A stretch of DNA of 64,000 nt from Hymenoscyphus infarciens (taxonomy: Eukaryota > Ascomycota > Leotiomycetes > Helotiales > Helotiaceae). The stretch spans positions 156,056 through 220,055 of the forward strand of contig LLCB01000063.1 of the NCBI GenBank assembly GCA_001414345.1, in the 5' to 3' direction. The stretch's first letter is position 1. The number at the start of each line of letters is the position of its first letter. Positions 1-10,249 of this stretch are shown here, piece by piece. The position numbers were made by a program, and so were the translations under genes. The notes under the pieces are model-generated. The model saw only the letters and a program-made list of their open reading frames with translations, ran no database searches and had not been told where the DNA came from.

Positions 1-1377
1 GTTTCCGATTTAGGGTATCTGAAAGTCGTGGGAAGTTGGTATTGTTATTCCAAGTCGAAGTAATCACCCCGCGTTAGTGTTTACTCCAGAAGCCCCGGTT
101 CGGATAACCCACCTGCATATCCGGGTGGTTGGTCCGAAAGTTAATCCGATCTTGGCCTCAAACCATAAACTTTCGAATTAGATTCAGCATCAAGAAACAC
201 CAAGATATTGATCGCATCTCATTGTGCACAAGAGGTGCAATGGTCGAATACTCCATTCCCCGTTACGGATAAATGATCACCCCCAGAGGCTAAGGCATTC
301 CGATGAGAAGGCCATCAATTTTGACCAACTGGTCAAACCTGTCTTCGGATCTTGACTTGCATTCAGCACTGGGAAGTTTAAAGAAGTTAACCGCACTTTC
401 ATTATCAGCAAAAGGTGCAATGGTTGAGTATTGGGTTGAGAGCTTGAATCTGCTTTCAAGGGAAAAGGGGACTCCCGAGAAGGTATTATGCGAGAAGTCA
501 TAGAACAACCGGCTGAATGAGGATGATTTACCAAACTTAACTCAAGTCTATTTTTGTTTCCTTGGTTGTATTCGGCGTCAAGGGACTTGCAGAGATCCCC
601 GAATCTTCATTCTAGTCAAGCGGCTATAGTCGAGTATAGATACAGAGGCTCCTTATGTTCTCCCCCTTTCCCCGCCGTCTCATTGGAGAAACACACAGTG
701 ATAGTGCCGTAAATCCATAATCTGGTAGCTGAATTATCACATAACTTTGCCCCTAAACCCTTAGTGTCTTTTGGTACACTAATAGACATGTTGTCGTGTC
801 CATGCTGGTGAACTCTCGTCTCTCGCTTCTTCTCCCTTCGACATCCTGGTCTGAACTCTCGTCTATTAAACTAGCCCGGAACATTGGTTGAGCAAAGTTT
901 TTCCTGCTCGCTTGTCGATACATATAACCCTTTTCATTAGCCTTTCGTCTGACCTGTAACTCCCAGTCGAGTACTTGGTACGATGTTATTTTGTAGCTAA
1001 CATCCGCCTACCACGCCAATAAAAGGTCTTGTAGATATATACTCGGAACATATATATAAAGTTCACGTCCCTACTGCCCGTTAATTTTGTATTTTAGGAC
1101 GCCCTAATTCTACCTCATCTTGCTATCACAGCCACGACTTCATATCAACATGACACCACCCATCAAGTAAAGAAATCTCAATTCCGAACTCTCTACGGAG
1201 TCGGAGCTCAAAAATCCGGATTCACTATCTAAGTTCGGAAGTGGGGTAAACAAGGCTCCTCCCTGGAAATTCCCACTATCACCACCTCATATATCAGCTT
1301 TCAACTCATCTTTTACACTCATTCCTCTCTTAGCACTTTTTGTTTCTCGTACTCGATTTTGAGGGAAATAGGAGGCA
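1..1377. other. Gene-free stretch with weak internal repeats, then promoter region of the ureohydrolase gene
   Basis: No open frame of convincing length or composition is present; the longest are 60-85 codons and overlap on opposite strands. Diverged units recur: AGGTGCAATGGTYGARTA lies at 233-250 and 413-430, and the related motif ATTCAGCAT/ATTCAGCAC/ATTCGGCGT recurs near 182, 361 and 569, so the unit is about 180-210 bp. This could be the remnant of a repeat-coding gene, but I cannot name one. The last 300 bases are pyrimidine-rich and lead to the ATG at 1378, as expected for a fungal promoter and 5' UTR. Confidence 0.4.
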
Positions 1378-2943
1378 ATGCGGTTTTCATCGTCAATTTG
1401 CAGTGCTTTGATAGGTGGGGTGATCAGCGGTGTAACAGCACACTCTCACCATGAACACGACGGGGAGAAGGAAGTTCCACTGCATGAACGGGAGTACAGC
1501 CAGGATTCACATGAGGAATTGGAAAGGAAATGGAGTTTTGAGGTGAGTCTTAGTTATTTTTGAAATTATTCTTGCCGAGGCAATGATGATGATGAAGTTG
1601 AACTGGAAAAAAATTTCCTTGTTGCTTCTCAAACTCCCTATCTCATGTTACAATCGAATAGGTTTTGAAGCTTGCTTCTGGAAATCTTCAATCACATCTT
1701 TGAATCTCTTGGATTTTCTTTTACATATACATACTTTCGAAATTCTCGATCCATAGATGCCTCCAGAATACTGACAACCATTACAGTGGGGATTCTCAGG
1801 AGTAAACTCCTTTGCTCACCTCGAGCATGTAAAATGCCTTATAAAACCAGACACCCTCTTCGATGTAGGTATCATTGGAGTACCATTCGACACAGCAGTT
1901 TCCTACCGTCCAGGTTCGTAATTCCCTTTCCCCAATTTCCATCCAATTACTCAACATCACTTTTCAACACCAGCTACAAAGCTCAACTTCTAAGGAGACA
2001 AACAGGAGCACGTTTCGGCCCACGAGCAATCCGCGCCGCCTCAGCCCGACAAACCTCCTTCCGTGGCTTCAACTTCCGTGGGGGCATAAACCCTTACTTA
2101 TCATGGGCCAAAATCCTCGACTGCGGAGACATCCCCGTAACACCATTCGACAATGCCGTAGCACTAACACAAATGACCGCCGCCTACCTAGAACTCGGTC
2201 ATCGCTCTCCTCTCTCCTCCGCCATTTCCCGCCCAAAAATCATCTCGTTAGGCGGAGATCACTCGCTTGCTCTCGCTGCTTTGAGAGGCTTGAAAAAGGT
2301 TTATGGTCAACCAATTGCGGTGCTGCATTTTGATGCGCATTTGGATACTTGGCATCCCGAGAAATATCCTAGCCCCTGGCCTAGTAAACAGGCGCAGTTT
2401 AATCATGGTTCTATGTTTTGGCTTGCTTCGAATGAGGGGTTGATCATGAATGGTTCTTCTGTGCATGCTGGACTTCGCACCCGGCTATCTGGAGACGACT
2501 GGGCAGACTACGACGATGATACAGCACAAGGGTTCCTTCGTATCGAAGCAGACGATATCGACGAGCTCGGTCCAAAAGGTGTCATTGAAGCGATTATGAA
2601 GAGAATGGGTACTGAAACTCCGGTTTATTTGTCGGTTGATATCGATGTTCTTGATCCGGGATTGGCTCCTGGAACTGGAACTCCCGAGGCTGGGGGATGG
2701 AGTAGTAGGGAGTTGATTCGGATTTTGAGGGGGGTGGAGGGGTTAAATATTGTGGGTGCTGATATTGTGGAGGTTGCGCCGGCTTATGATGGGGTTGGGG
2801 AACAGACTGCACTTGCTGGTGCACAGGTTGCGTATGAGATTTTGACTAGTATTGTTAAGAGGGGGTTGAGGGATATGGGAAAGGTTGATGAGATTCCTGG
2901 GAGGCATGGGAAGGTAGCAGAGACTGGGAAAGATGAGTTGTGA
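1378..2943 (+). CDS. Secreted ureohydrolase, agmatinase type
   Basis: Arginase/agmatinase/ureohydrolase family: dimanganese enzymes that split a guanidino group to release urea. Three exons: 1378-1542, 1787-1913 and 2006-2943, giving 409 aa. Intron 1 is 244 bp (GTGAGT..ACAG, branch CTGAC at 1771) and intron 2 is 92 bp. Exon 2 restores the conserved lead-in [20 protein letters not shown] across the second junction. The manganese-ligand motifs are present: GGDHS (about 180-184), DAHLD (about 207-211) and [10 protein letters not shown] (about 307-316) followed by GTGTPE. The start at 1378 opens with a typical signal peptide ([21 protein letters not shown]) and a His/Asp/Glu-rich segment, so the product is probably secreted or vacuolar, unlike cytosolic arginase. 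Substrate (agmatine or another guanidino compound) is inferred from family resemblance only. The 3' end faces the methyltransferase gene. Confidence 0.9.
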
Positions 2944-3833
2944 GGCGCGAAGAGGTGGTAGCTGGGTGCTGAGAAAGAAGAAGATGAAAATGAAAGTGGT
3001 CCGGGGAATGAAGGATGAAAATTGTATGGAAAGGTTACAAATTGCAAAGAATGATCAAGCTAAACTTTTTGAATGCAAGCCTTCCGTGAAGAACGAGTAA
3101 TAAAGTAAGAATCCTGAGCATTAACCTGATAACCCTATTTCTCTATTACCCTGGAAATTCTTACAAAATTCCAGCCATTGTACGAGAGCAATTGAAGAGT
3201 TGAGAAGTCGAGTTCTTGATTCTTCTAAACTTCCTCGGAGACAGATATACTTATACAGATAATATCCACGTAAAAACATCTGTTTTTCATAAATTACCCA
3301 AATAAATAGAATAAGAAGAATCAGATGCTTTTACAATGATACTAGGATTGCAAAAGAAGATAGTCTATCAAGTATCCTCGATTGCAAACTCGTAGGAGCT
3401 TGGCGAAACTCGCTGGGTACATGGGATAACGAAGCGATCGCGATATAGATACGATGGTGTGGTAAGTCTGATCAAGCGACCCAACAAATGAGATATGGAG
3501 AATAAGTAAAGAAAAAGCTTCAAAGGCACACAAGAACCCAATCCTTCCACTTGGCACTAAGAGAATAAAAAGGGGACTTCAAGCTTCAAGCGGAAAAGCA
3601 AAAAAATAACAGCTAGGAAATCAAAAGAACCAGATCCGAAACTTCTCGATCGCTTTCTTGAACTAAAGGCTTGGGCGTTTGAGAAGATGAAATGACTGTG
3701 AGTATCAAAAGCTAACAAGAGTACGAGTTGTTCCAAGGAGCTCTGAGGAAGGAAAAATATAAACAAACGACAGTTCCTCAATCTCATTACAAACAAGAAA
3801 ACTGCGTACAGTCTTTAACTTCAATTTCATTAA
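2944..3833. other. Intergenic spacer between convergent genes
   Basis: The spacer separates the ureohydrolase stop (2943) from the stop of the minus-strand methyltransferase (3834). It is moderately AT-rich, with short purine or pyrimidine runs consistent with two 3' UTRs. Short frames (60-80 codons, both strands) have no recognisable domain and are judged spurious. I see no RNA gene or repeat here. Confidence 0.5.
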
Positions 3834-5556
3834 CTACGTAGCTAGGCTTTCCGGCTCCAGAGGTTTACGTCCATAAACGACCAATCTATATCCAAATTAG
3901 TACCACACCAAATAAAGGGGAAGGAAGAAAAAAACTCACACAGGCACATATCCATGAATACTCTTATCCTTAATATTCTTCCTAACCTCCACCATTCCCA
4001 CCTCAACCTCATCCCTCGTCATCCCATGCGCCCTCGTCATAATAGCCATACTAATACTCGGCAGTCCATCCAAGAAATTAGCCATACTCCACATCCCCAT
4101 CAACTTCTGCGTCTTCCCTTTCGGCCACGTATTACTAGGCCATTTCGCATGTCGTTCCGTAACACCCTCAAACCCCGCATCTCTCATAAACTGCGCATAC
4201 TTTAAAGTGCAAGCCCAATCACGACCAATCTTTGCGGCACCACTGATTATTTTTCGGTTCCAGGCTTGGATGGGCGTGCCGTCGGCTGTTCCGTCGAGGG
4301 ACCGGAGGTCCATTACTATGTCTTGGATTTCGAAGTAGCCGCCAGGGGTGAGGGCGTCGAAGGCGCGTTTGAATACTGCGGCGGGGTTTTGGAAACAAGT
4401 GAAGAGCATGCGCCCGTGGATGAAGTCGAATTTGGAGGAGTAGGTCCATTCATCTTCTGCGTCGTCAATTTCAAATTGGCAGTTTGGAGGGACGTATTCT
4501 GGCTGGATTGGACTTAGATCTGTATTTTTTGGTAAGTAACCTTTGAAAAAGTAGGATGTGGATTTGAGTACCAGTTCCTATGACTGTGGCTTGAGGATTC
4601 CTCTCGGCGTATTCTAATGCCCATGATCCTGTTCCTGTTCCGATATCAAGTACTCTGGTAGGGTTGTCAACAGGAGCGATGTGAAGACGACCATCGAGTG
4701 TGAGAGTCCATAGATGATGTTGGAGATTTAGTCGATCTTGCTCTATGTCGTCATTGGGTAAAAAGTATTGCCCTTCTTTATATTTGTGATAACTCCTGCC
4801 ATTCTCCATAATCGTTTCGTACAGACTTGATCGTAGTGACATGGTGGAAGACTGTATGTCAGAACCAATGGCTGAATCGCTGTCGCTCATTTCGGAATCA
4901 ACGTGTAATGATGTAGGATAATAACCGTCGTCTGGCAATACGACATCATCTTTGTTCTGGGCATCCGAACGTTCAGGTTGGTCTGTCATCTCCTGATCTG
5001 ATGTAGTTGATTCTTCGCCTTGTGGCTCGGGGTAAGCATCAGCAGTCGCTTGATCTTGGTATCCATGCTGAGCGTGATGAAATTGATATCCGGTATCCGT
5101 TACATTTGACGTATTAGACTCTGCACTTAGGGGTGAACTAGATCCTTCTTTTGACGCGTGGTTTCCCTCTAATGTCTCTGGCTTATCTTCATGGTGTGAG
5201 CTTGAGAGAATACCCGAACTTCCCGCGGAAACCGGTTGCTGAGGAGGTGAAGCCGCGGCTTGGGTTGGATCTTTTGAATCAATAAATGTATCCGGAGTGG
5301 TTTGATTGGGAGAAGTTTGGACAGCTCCGTAACCTGTAATTGTTTGCGATTGTGGCAGCAATGATGGCTGATTGCTTTGGTGGTGTATATTGTCTTCCAA
5401 CGTGATGGGCGGCACAGCAACATCATAAATATGAGCTGCTTGCTCTTTTTGAATCGATTGATTAGGTTGAACCATCTTCGGAGCTGGTACGGATAGCTCG
5501 GGCTGGGTCAATGCTGGAGTAACCTCTTCCGAAGGTAGAGGGGGTTGAGAAGTCAT
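3834..5556 (-). CDS. LaeA-like SAM-dependent methyltransferase
   Basis: Three exons on the minus strand: 5556-4572, 4519-3940 and 3885-3834, giving about 538 aa. Introns are 52 and 54 bp. Residues 1 to about 240 are low-complexity, rich in Ser, Gln, Pro, Asp and Glu, and probably disordered. After them comes a class I methyltransferase fold: YHKYKEGQYFLPNDDIEQDR, then motif I VLDIGTGTGSWALEYAERNP at about 302, VIGTDLSPIQPEYVPPNC across intron 1, FDFIHGRML, and GGYFEIQDI. Exon 3 supplies the family-typical C-terminus VVYGRKP. Reading straight through exon 2 would hit TGA inside GTGAGT, so splicing decides the end. LaeA-type proteins are nuclear regulators of secondary metabolism, but the clade is large and many members are uncharacterised. 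No biosynthetic cluster is visible nearby. Confidence 0.88.
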
Positions 5557-6566
5557 TTGCAGTTGGTTGATCCGACGTCGTCTATGTGACTTGGGATTAT
5601 GAGAGAAGAGCCTGAGAGGCGACCCTTTTTTATACAGCAGTATTCAATGCTTGCCTTGACCTTCTCCTGGTTGTGTGGCACTGATTGTCTCCGTCTCCGT
5701 CATTAAGGTCGTTTTATGTTCAACTCGTTAAGGTGCTCCTCATCTCCTCGAGGCGCATGAAAGATCGGTAGTCGCGTGGTCGAAGTAGCATGTAATGTAC
5801 GTATCCTTGCCGAGAGAGAAACATACAGTGTCAATGAATCGAAGCAGAGGCAAGGCACACGTGGAAGCAGGGAGGGAGAGGGGAGTACTTGTACCTACGT
5901 ACTCGAGAGGTGTATGGTATATACAGTACGTAAAGGAAGAAGCGTTTCAAAACGGGAGAAATTGCTACACCTTATCGTCTGCTGAAAGAGGAAGTCCTCC
6001 AAGAGGTTGCAGCGCTAAATTGTACTCAACTGCAGGAGGAATGGCATGGGTATTTATCCGGAAATCCTCTTTTCCTTTACCCATTGCATTGATTGTACTT
6101 GTCCGCAGGAAGCGTGGTGCGATACGAAGACCGGCGATGGAAGCACAGAAGAGCAGGTGAGAGCACATTAGATAAAGACTTACCGTGGGACGAGATTGAA
6201 AGCTGTAGATGGTTGAGATGAGGTTGTTTGTGTAAGTGTGCAAGTATTGGAAGCGGCACGGCAAAGAAATGCAGCCGTGACATCCAAGTTTACCACTTGT
6301 GGCTGCGGTTTGGCATAGCACCAATCATAGAGAGAATGATTGTTATCAAATTAGTTTCAGGTTTGTGTGGAAGAGTGTTTGAATTAGATTTATTATTTAT
6401 AACAAATAGCACAAGCCAGAGCCCAAGAGCAAAGGCGCTAGGTGCACGGCCAGGTTTTGTGCGGCTCGCCTCCCGCCTGACACCGGCTTGCTTGTCGGCC
6501 AGATATTACAATTGGTGACTGACTGATACTCTATCCCATCAACCAACAACACCATAATACGCTATC
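5557..6566. other. Divergent intergenic region between methyltransferase and clathrin light chain
   Basis: The two flanking genes are transcribed away from each other, so this 1 kb should hold both promoters. A CT-rich stretch precedes the clathrin light chain ATG at 6567. It also holds a doubtful small minus-strand reading frame, listed separately. Plus-strand frames at 5776-6160 have no domain and overlap that frame. Confidence 0.5.
5965..6324 (-). CDS. Possible small hypothetical gene (doubtful)
   Basis: A minus-strand frame of up to 119 codons ends at TAG after PLGGLPLSADDKV. Its second half, from about 6173, reads like a small mitochondrial-type protein: basic and hydroxylated (RIAPRFLRTSTINAMGKGKE), then an orderly segment ending HAIPPAVEYNLALQPLGG. 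A perfect GTAAGT donor on the minus strand (6183-6178) suggests an upstream exon and a different N-terminus. The frame lies in the divergent promoter region and I recognise no family. It may be a short gene with an intron, an upstream transcript, or chance. Confidence 0.3.
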   Translation of the reverse strand: MVLCQTAATSGKLGCHGCISLPCRFQYLHTYTNNLISTIYSFQSRPTVSLYLMCSHLLFCASIAGLRIAPRFLRTSTINAMGKGKEDFRINTHAIPPAVEYNLALQPLGGLPLSADDKV

Positions 6567-7405
6567 ATGGCAGACCGATTTCCTTCACTTGAGGAGTTCG
6601 ACTCTGGCGGTAAGCTAACACCGTCCCAATCCGCCCATACCTCTGCAAACGCAACCCTCAATACTGATAAGGAGCAGCACAATCAACACCACAAGGCACC
6701 CCAGGCTTTGAGACTGCGACCGGCGACGACTTCCTAAGTCGAGAGAAGGCCCTTCTAGGCGATGACGCAAACCAGTTCTCCAACGCCGCGTTCGTAGAGG
6801 AAGGCGACGATGACGACCTTCTCGGCGGTGGAGGTGGTGGAGGTGGAAACGAGGAGTTTGAATTCGAGAGCTCGTTCCCAGCTATCGACACACAAAACGA
6901 GGTGCGTCTAATCTTCCACGTCTTCACTTTCCAATTCTCGTACTGATAAACTACACAGGGTGTAGCACCAGGCGGCACCATCACCTCCAACGCCCCCTAC
7001 CAAAGCAACTACTTCCCTCGCGCCGAAGACGAAGTGGAGCCCGAAGTCATCAAACAATGGCGTGAACGACGAGACCTCGGACTCCAGTCCCGCGAGGAGA
7101 AGTCGGAAGAGCGCAAAGCTGAGACCATCAAGGCCGCCCAAGAGAACATCGACGATTTCTACAACAACTACAATTCCAAGAAGGAGAAGATGCTAGCACA
7201 AACCAAGCGCGATGCCGAGGAGTTTCTGGCGGGTAGAGAAGACACGAGTTCGGGCGGAACAAGCTGGGAGCGGATTGCCAAGTTGGTCGATTTGAGCGGG
7301 AAGGGTGCGAGAGGTGGTGCTAGTGGTACAGGAAAGGAGAAGTTCCGTGAGCTGTTGGTTAGTTTGAGAAAGGATGAGAAGGCTCCGGGTGCTACTGGCA
7401 TCTAA
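6567..7405 (+). CDS. CLC1: Clathrin light chain
   Basis: Regulatory light chain of the clathrin triskelion, acting on coated vesicles at the plasma membrane and trans-Golgi. Exons 6567-6609, 6678-6901 and 6959-7405 give 237 aa, usual for fungal light chains; introns are 68 and 57 bp. The N-terminus MADRFPSLEEFDSGAQSTPQ is typical of filamentous fungi. It is followed by an acidic and Gly-rich stretch (EEGDDDDLLGGGG) and the conserved EFESSFPAID element. The central region, from about residue 110 (EVIKQWRERRDLGLQSREEK), is the charged heavy-chain-binding helix and should be coiled coil. The C-terminus is WERIAKLVDLSGKG then FRELLVSLRKDEKAPGA. The gene is convergent with CDC37, 408 bp apart. Confidence 0.94.
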
Positions 7406-7640
7406 ATGAGATGGTGAATATCTGGGAAAGCGAAGTGGCGGACTTGTAAGATCTGAGCAGATGGTTGGTTGTATTTCTCCAGGGCTCACCAGGCCTGCCT
7501 TTTTCGGGTGGATATGGGCGGCGTTAAAAATACACGGCAGAAATCACGATTACTTTTGACTAAATAGTTTCTGATCGCCCTTTTTTTTATTACTACATGC
7601 TTCCTGAACACCTCGCTGAATGTTGCCAATGAAATGTCTT

Positions 7641-7758
7641 GGGACTCGCATGGAAAATACTCTTGTCAGGACGAGTGCGAAGCACATCACAGAATCTTGA
7701 GTTCCCCTGCACTCTGACGCCCGCCCAGTCCTGACAAGAGTGTTTTCCCAATGAGTAC
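7641..7758. repeat. Inverted-repeat hairpin between convergent genes
   Basis: Left arm 7652-7672 (GGAAAATACTCTTGTCAGGA plus C) pairs with right arm 7728-7748 with one mismatch. Weaker pairing extends outward to about 7641 and 7758 and inward (GAGTGC with GCACTC). The loop is about 55 bp. It could be a degenerate miniature inverted-repeat element or a hairpin at the shared 3' ends of clathrin light chain and CDC37. No target duplication is evident. Confidence 0.6.
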
Positions 7759-7813
7759 CTTACCGTTTATCATGATCTACCTAAACCGCGGCCCATAATT
7801 AAGTAAGAGGAAA

Positions 7814-9654
7814 TCACTCCGGGTCCTCGGAATACTTCGAAGCAAGGGAAGCTTCTTGCTGAGCTGCTTTCTCTTGCTCCTCAAACTCCTTCAATGCCTT
7901 TTGCCCTTCTTCAGTTGTGGCATCGATGATTTGCTCTTCCAGAGACAACATACCACCCTGTAATATGTTAGCAAACATTCAAAATAGCCGTTTGGCTGGC
8001 ACTTCCCACCATAAACTAATTGGGTGAGAGGTGCCAGCGAAACCGCTACTGTCCAGCAACATTTACTTACCTCGCTCAATTGTGCCACAACCTCCTCAGC
8101 ACTCTCCACGCTCATCTTGCCCAAAACCTTGTTGACCTCATCCAGACTTCCACTCTCCAAAGCCCGTTGAAGTCCAGGAGGGAAAGCCAAGAATAGCTCT
8201 CTTGCTTTGATTTCTGCTGGGTCTTCGCTCTTCTCGGGGGGGATTTGAATGTTGATTGTAGTACCCGGGTCAACCGCATGAAGTTGGATCTGTTCAACAC
8301 CAGCACCTTCGGCTTCCTCTTGAATTCTCTGCTTCTCAATCTCCTTTGCTCGGGTTTTGATTCTCATGTAGGTACTGTTGACATCGTCAAAGAAGACCTT
8401 CTGAGCTTGATGGCCGGGGGTCGTGATGCGCTTGAAAAACATTCCAACACCATCCTTTCCCAAAGCTCGACAGTACTGAAGTAAAAGTGCCTGATGCACA
8501 CACTGTTTTGCTACCTCTTGTGCTCCGGCAATTGCAGAGTTGAATGCCATTACCAATAGCCCGTCGGTTTCTTTTTCCGCTAGGACGTGGGGGTGGGCAG
8601 ATATAAATTGTAAACAAGATTTGTAATCGCCCATCTTTATGGCAGCAAATTTCTTGCCTGTTTCCGATGCCATGATGTCGTCCTCATCATCATCGACTTC
8701 TGGCTCATCAACGTCGGCATCAGCACCAGATGACTCTCCTAGGGCTGATGGGGTTTGATTTGCGAGTGCGTTGGGATTCAGCACCTCCACTGCCTGCACC
8801 TTCTCCTTCTTGGCAGGCTTCTTTTTCGACTCTTCCTCCCAGGTCTTGCTATCTGGCTTGGCAACATGCGAGCTGTCAAAACCCGTCTTGTAACTCTCAC
8901 TGGTGATCTTGCTGCCCTCCTCCTTCTCAAGTTTATTCAATTCTTCGAGTAATTGCTTCTGTAAACCCTCGACCTTCGTTTTGTGCTCGTTGACTTCAGT
9001 GATATATGCCTTGAACCGATTTTCTGGTTTCTCCTCGTCTACCTTGGCTTTCACCTGGTCGACTAATGCAGCCATCATCTTCGAGTAAGTGGGAAGTTCG
9101 GTTTCTTGCGTGTGGACGCCTTCCGGTCTTGGTGGTGGCTTGTCGTCCCCGGAATTTCCAACTGATTCCATGATTGCTTGGAATATTAACTCGTCGGGGT
9201 TTCTCTTTTCAGATTCGGCACTATGCGATTCCAGGGCGGTAAGGAGGGAGGTGATGCGCTTGAGGAGGCCATCGTTGATTAATCGTTCGTATTTGTAGGT
9301 TTCTATCTTGTGCTTTCTCTCCTGCCCTGTTATCAGCATATTAACTCGAACATATTTAGGGAACAGGGTACTGACCGCGCGGGCATTATGAAGTTGAGTT
9401 TGTTTGGCCCGGATGAAAGATTTCTTGTCGACGTTTGGGCTTTTATGTGTCAGTACTGGGATTGGTTCAAAAGGATGGGTTTGGATAATAGAAAGAAGGA
9501 TACTTACTGTACTTCAATGTCACTATCATCTGACAGTTCCAAGGCATCTGCGAGAAAGAGTCAGCTTCGAGATTCATGGTGGTGTTGTAATACAAGGAGA
9601 AATTGAGGGGCATTTCAGGTAGTAATTACCCCACTTGCTATAATCCAAAACCAT
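7814..9654 (-). CDS. CDC37: Hsp90 co-chaperone Cdc37
   Basis: Kinase-specific adaptor that loads client protein kinases onto Hsp90 in the cytosol. Five minus-strand exons (9654-9630, 9547-9508, 9439-9376, 9321-8071, 7957-7814) give 507 aa; introns are 82, 68, 54 and 113 bp. Joining the three small exons gives the diagnostic N-terminus MVLDYSKWDALELSDDSDIE then VHPNVDKKSFIRAKQ. The SDDSD acidic patch holds the serine phosphorylated by CK2 in this family. After it come a coiled-coil kinase-binding region (HKIETYKYERLINDGLLKRI), the acidic linker VDDDEDDIMASETGKKFAA at about 245, the Hsp90-binding middle domain (CLQFISAHPHVLAEKETDGL, HQALLLQYCRALGKDG) and a C-terminal helical part ending ASLASKYSEDPE. 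The gene is divergent from the ABC transporter. Confidence 0.94.
7987..8045. repeat. Imperfect inverted repeat inside CDC37 intron 4
   Basis: 7987-8010 and 8022-8045 pair over about 24 bp with a few mismatches (core GCTGGCAC with GTGCCAGC) around an 11-base loop. In the transcript this would fold into a stem that shortens the distance between the splice sites of the gene's longest intron. A role is inference only. Confidence 0.5.
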
Positions 9655-10249
9655 AGTAGCGGTTTGGCCAGATGTTGCTGGCTTTATTTCGGTGTGAAAA
9701 TGGTGATTTGAATTGTCTTTGTGTCGATTCAAATGGTTGTGGTGTGTCTAGATCGGAAGATAGGTAGTGATGTGGTGTGGTGTTGTGTTTCTGTTGCGCT
9801 TTATCAAAATTCTGGAATGCGCCTACGTGAAGGCTGCGGCTTACAGGGATTTTGGGGAGCTTATGACGAAGAACGAAGCTTCTGGAAACCAAAAGCGGCA
9901 ACCAAATGCTTTCCAGACCCAGGCCAATACCTTATAAATAAAAAGCAAAAGAGAACCGGAATTAAAGAGAATTGACTATCCCATTACGCAAAATTTAGAG
10001 TAAAAAATACAAGAACTTGAATAATTCAGAGCAAATAGGTTATTGCCAATTGAATAGTGTTGAAACTGCAGGGGGTCGAGGCTGATGATCCGCACTTCAT
10101 ATCGCAACCTCGGGGCCTTCTCCATCCCCGTCATCTACAACATTTTCAACCACCATTTTCTCAACGCATAAAATGAGAATTCTACGAAACCACGCCTCTG
10201 ATACTCTGCGGTGATATCAGTGGCGACTTTATAGTATCCAGTGGACGTG
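9655..10249. promoter_or_regulatory. Shared divergent promoter region of CDC37 and the ABC transporter
   Basis: The 595 bp between the two start codons must hold both promoters. I see GT-rich runs near 9735-9795 and AT-rich runs near 9935-10040, but no factor-binding site I can name. An in-frame TAG at 10232 just upstream of the transporter limits its start. Confidence 0.45.

Noticed and set aside
5776..6160. Plus-strand frames upstream of clathrin light chain
   Set aside because: Low-complexity composition, no domain, and overlap with a better minus-strand candidate.
10241..10249. GTG as start of the ABC transporter reading frame
   Set aside because: The frame opens with GTG at 10241, but a nuclear fungal gene should start at ATG. 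The first in-frame ATG is at 10250, just after an in-frame TAG at 10232.
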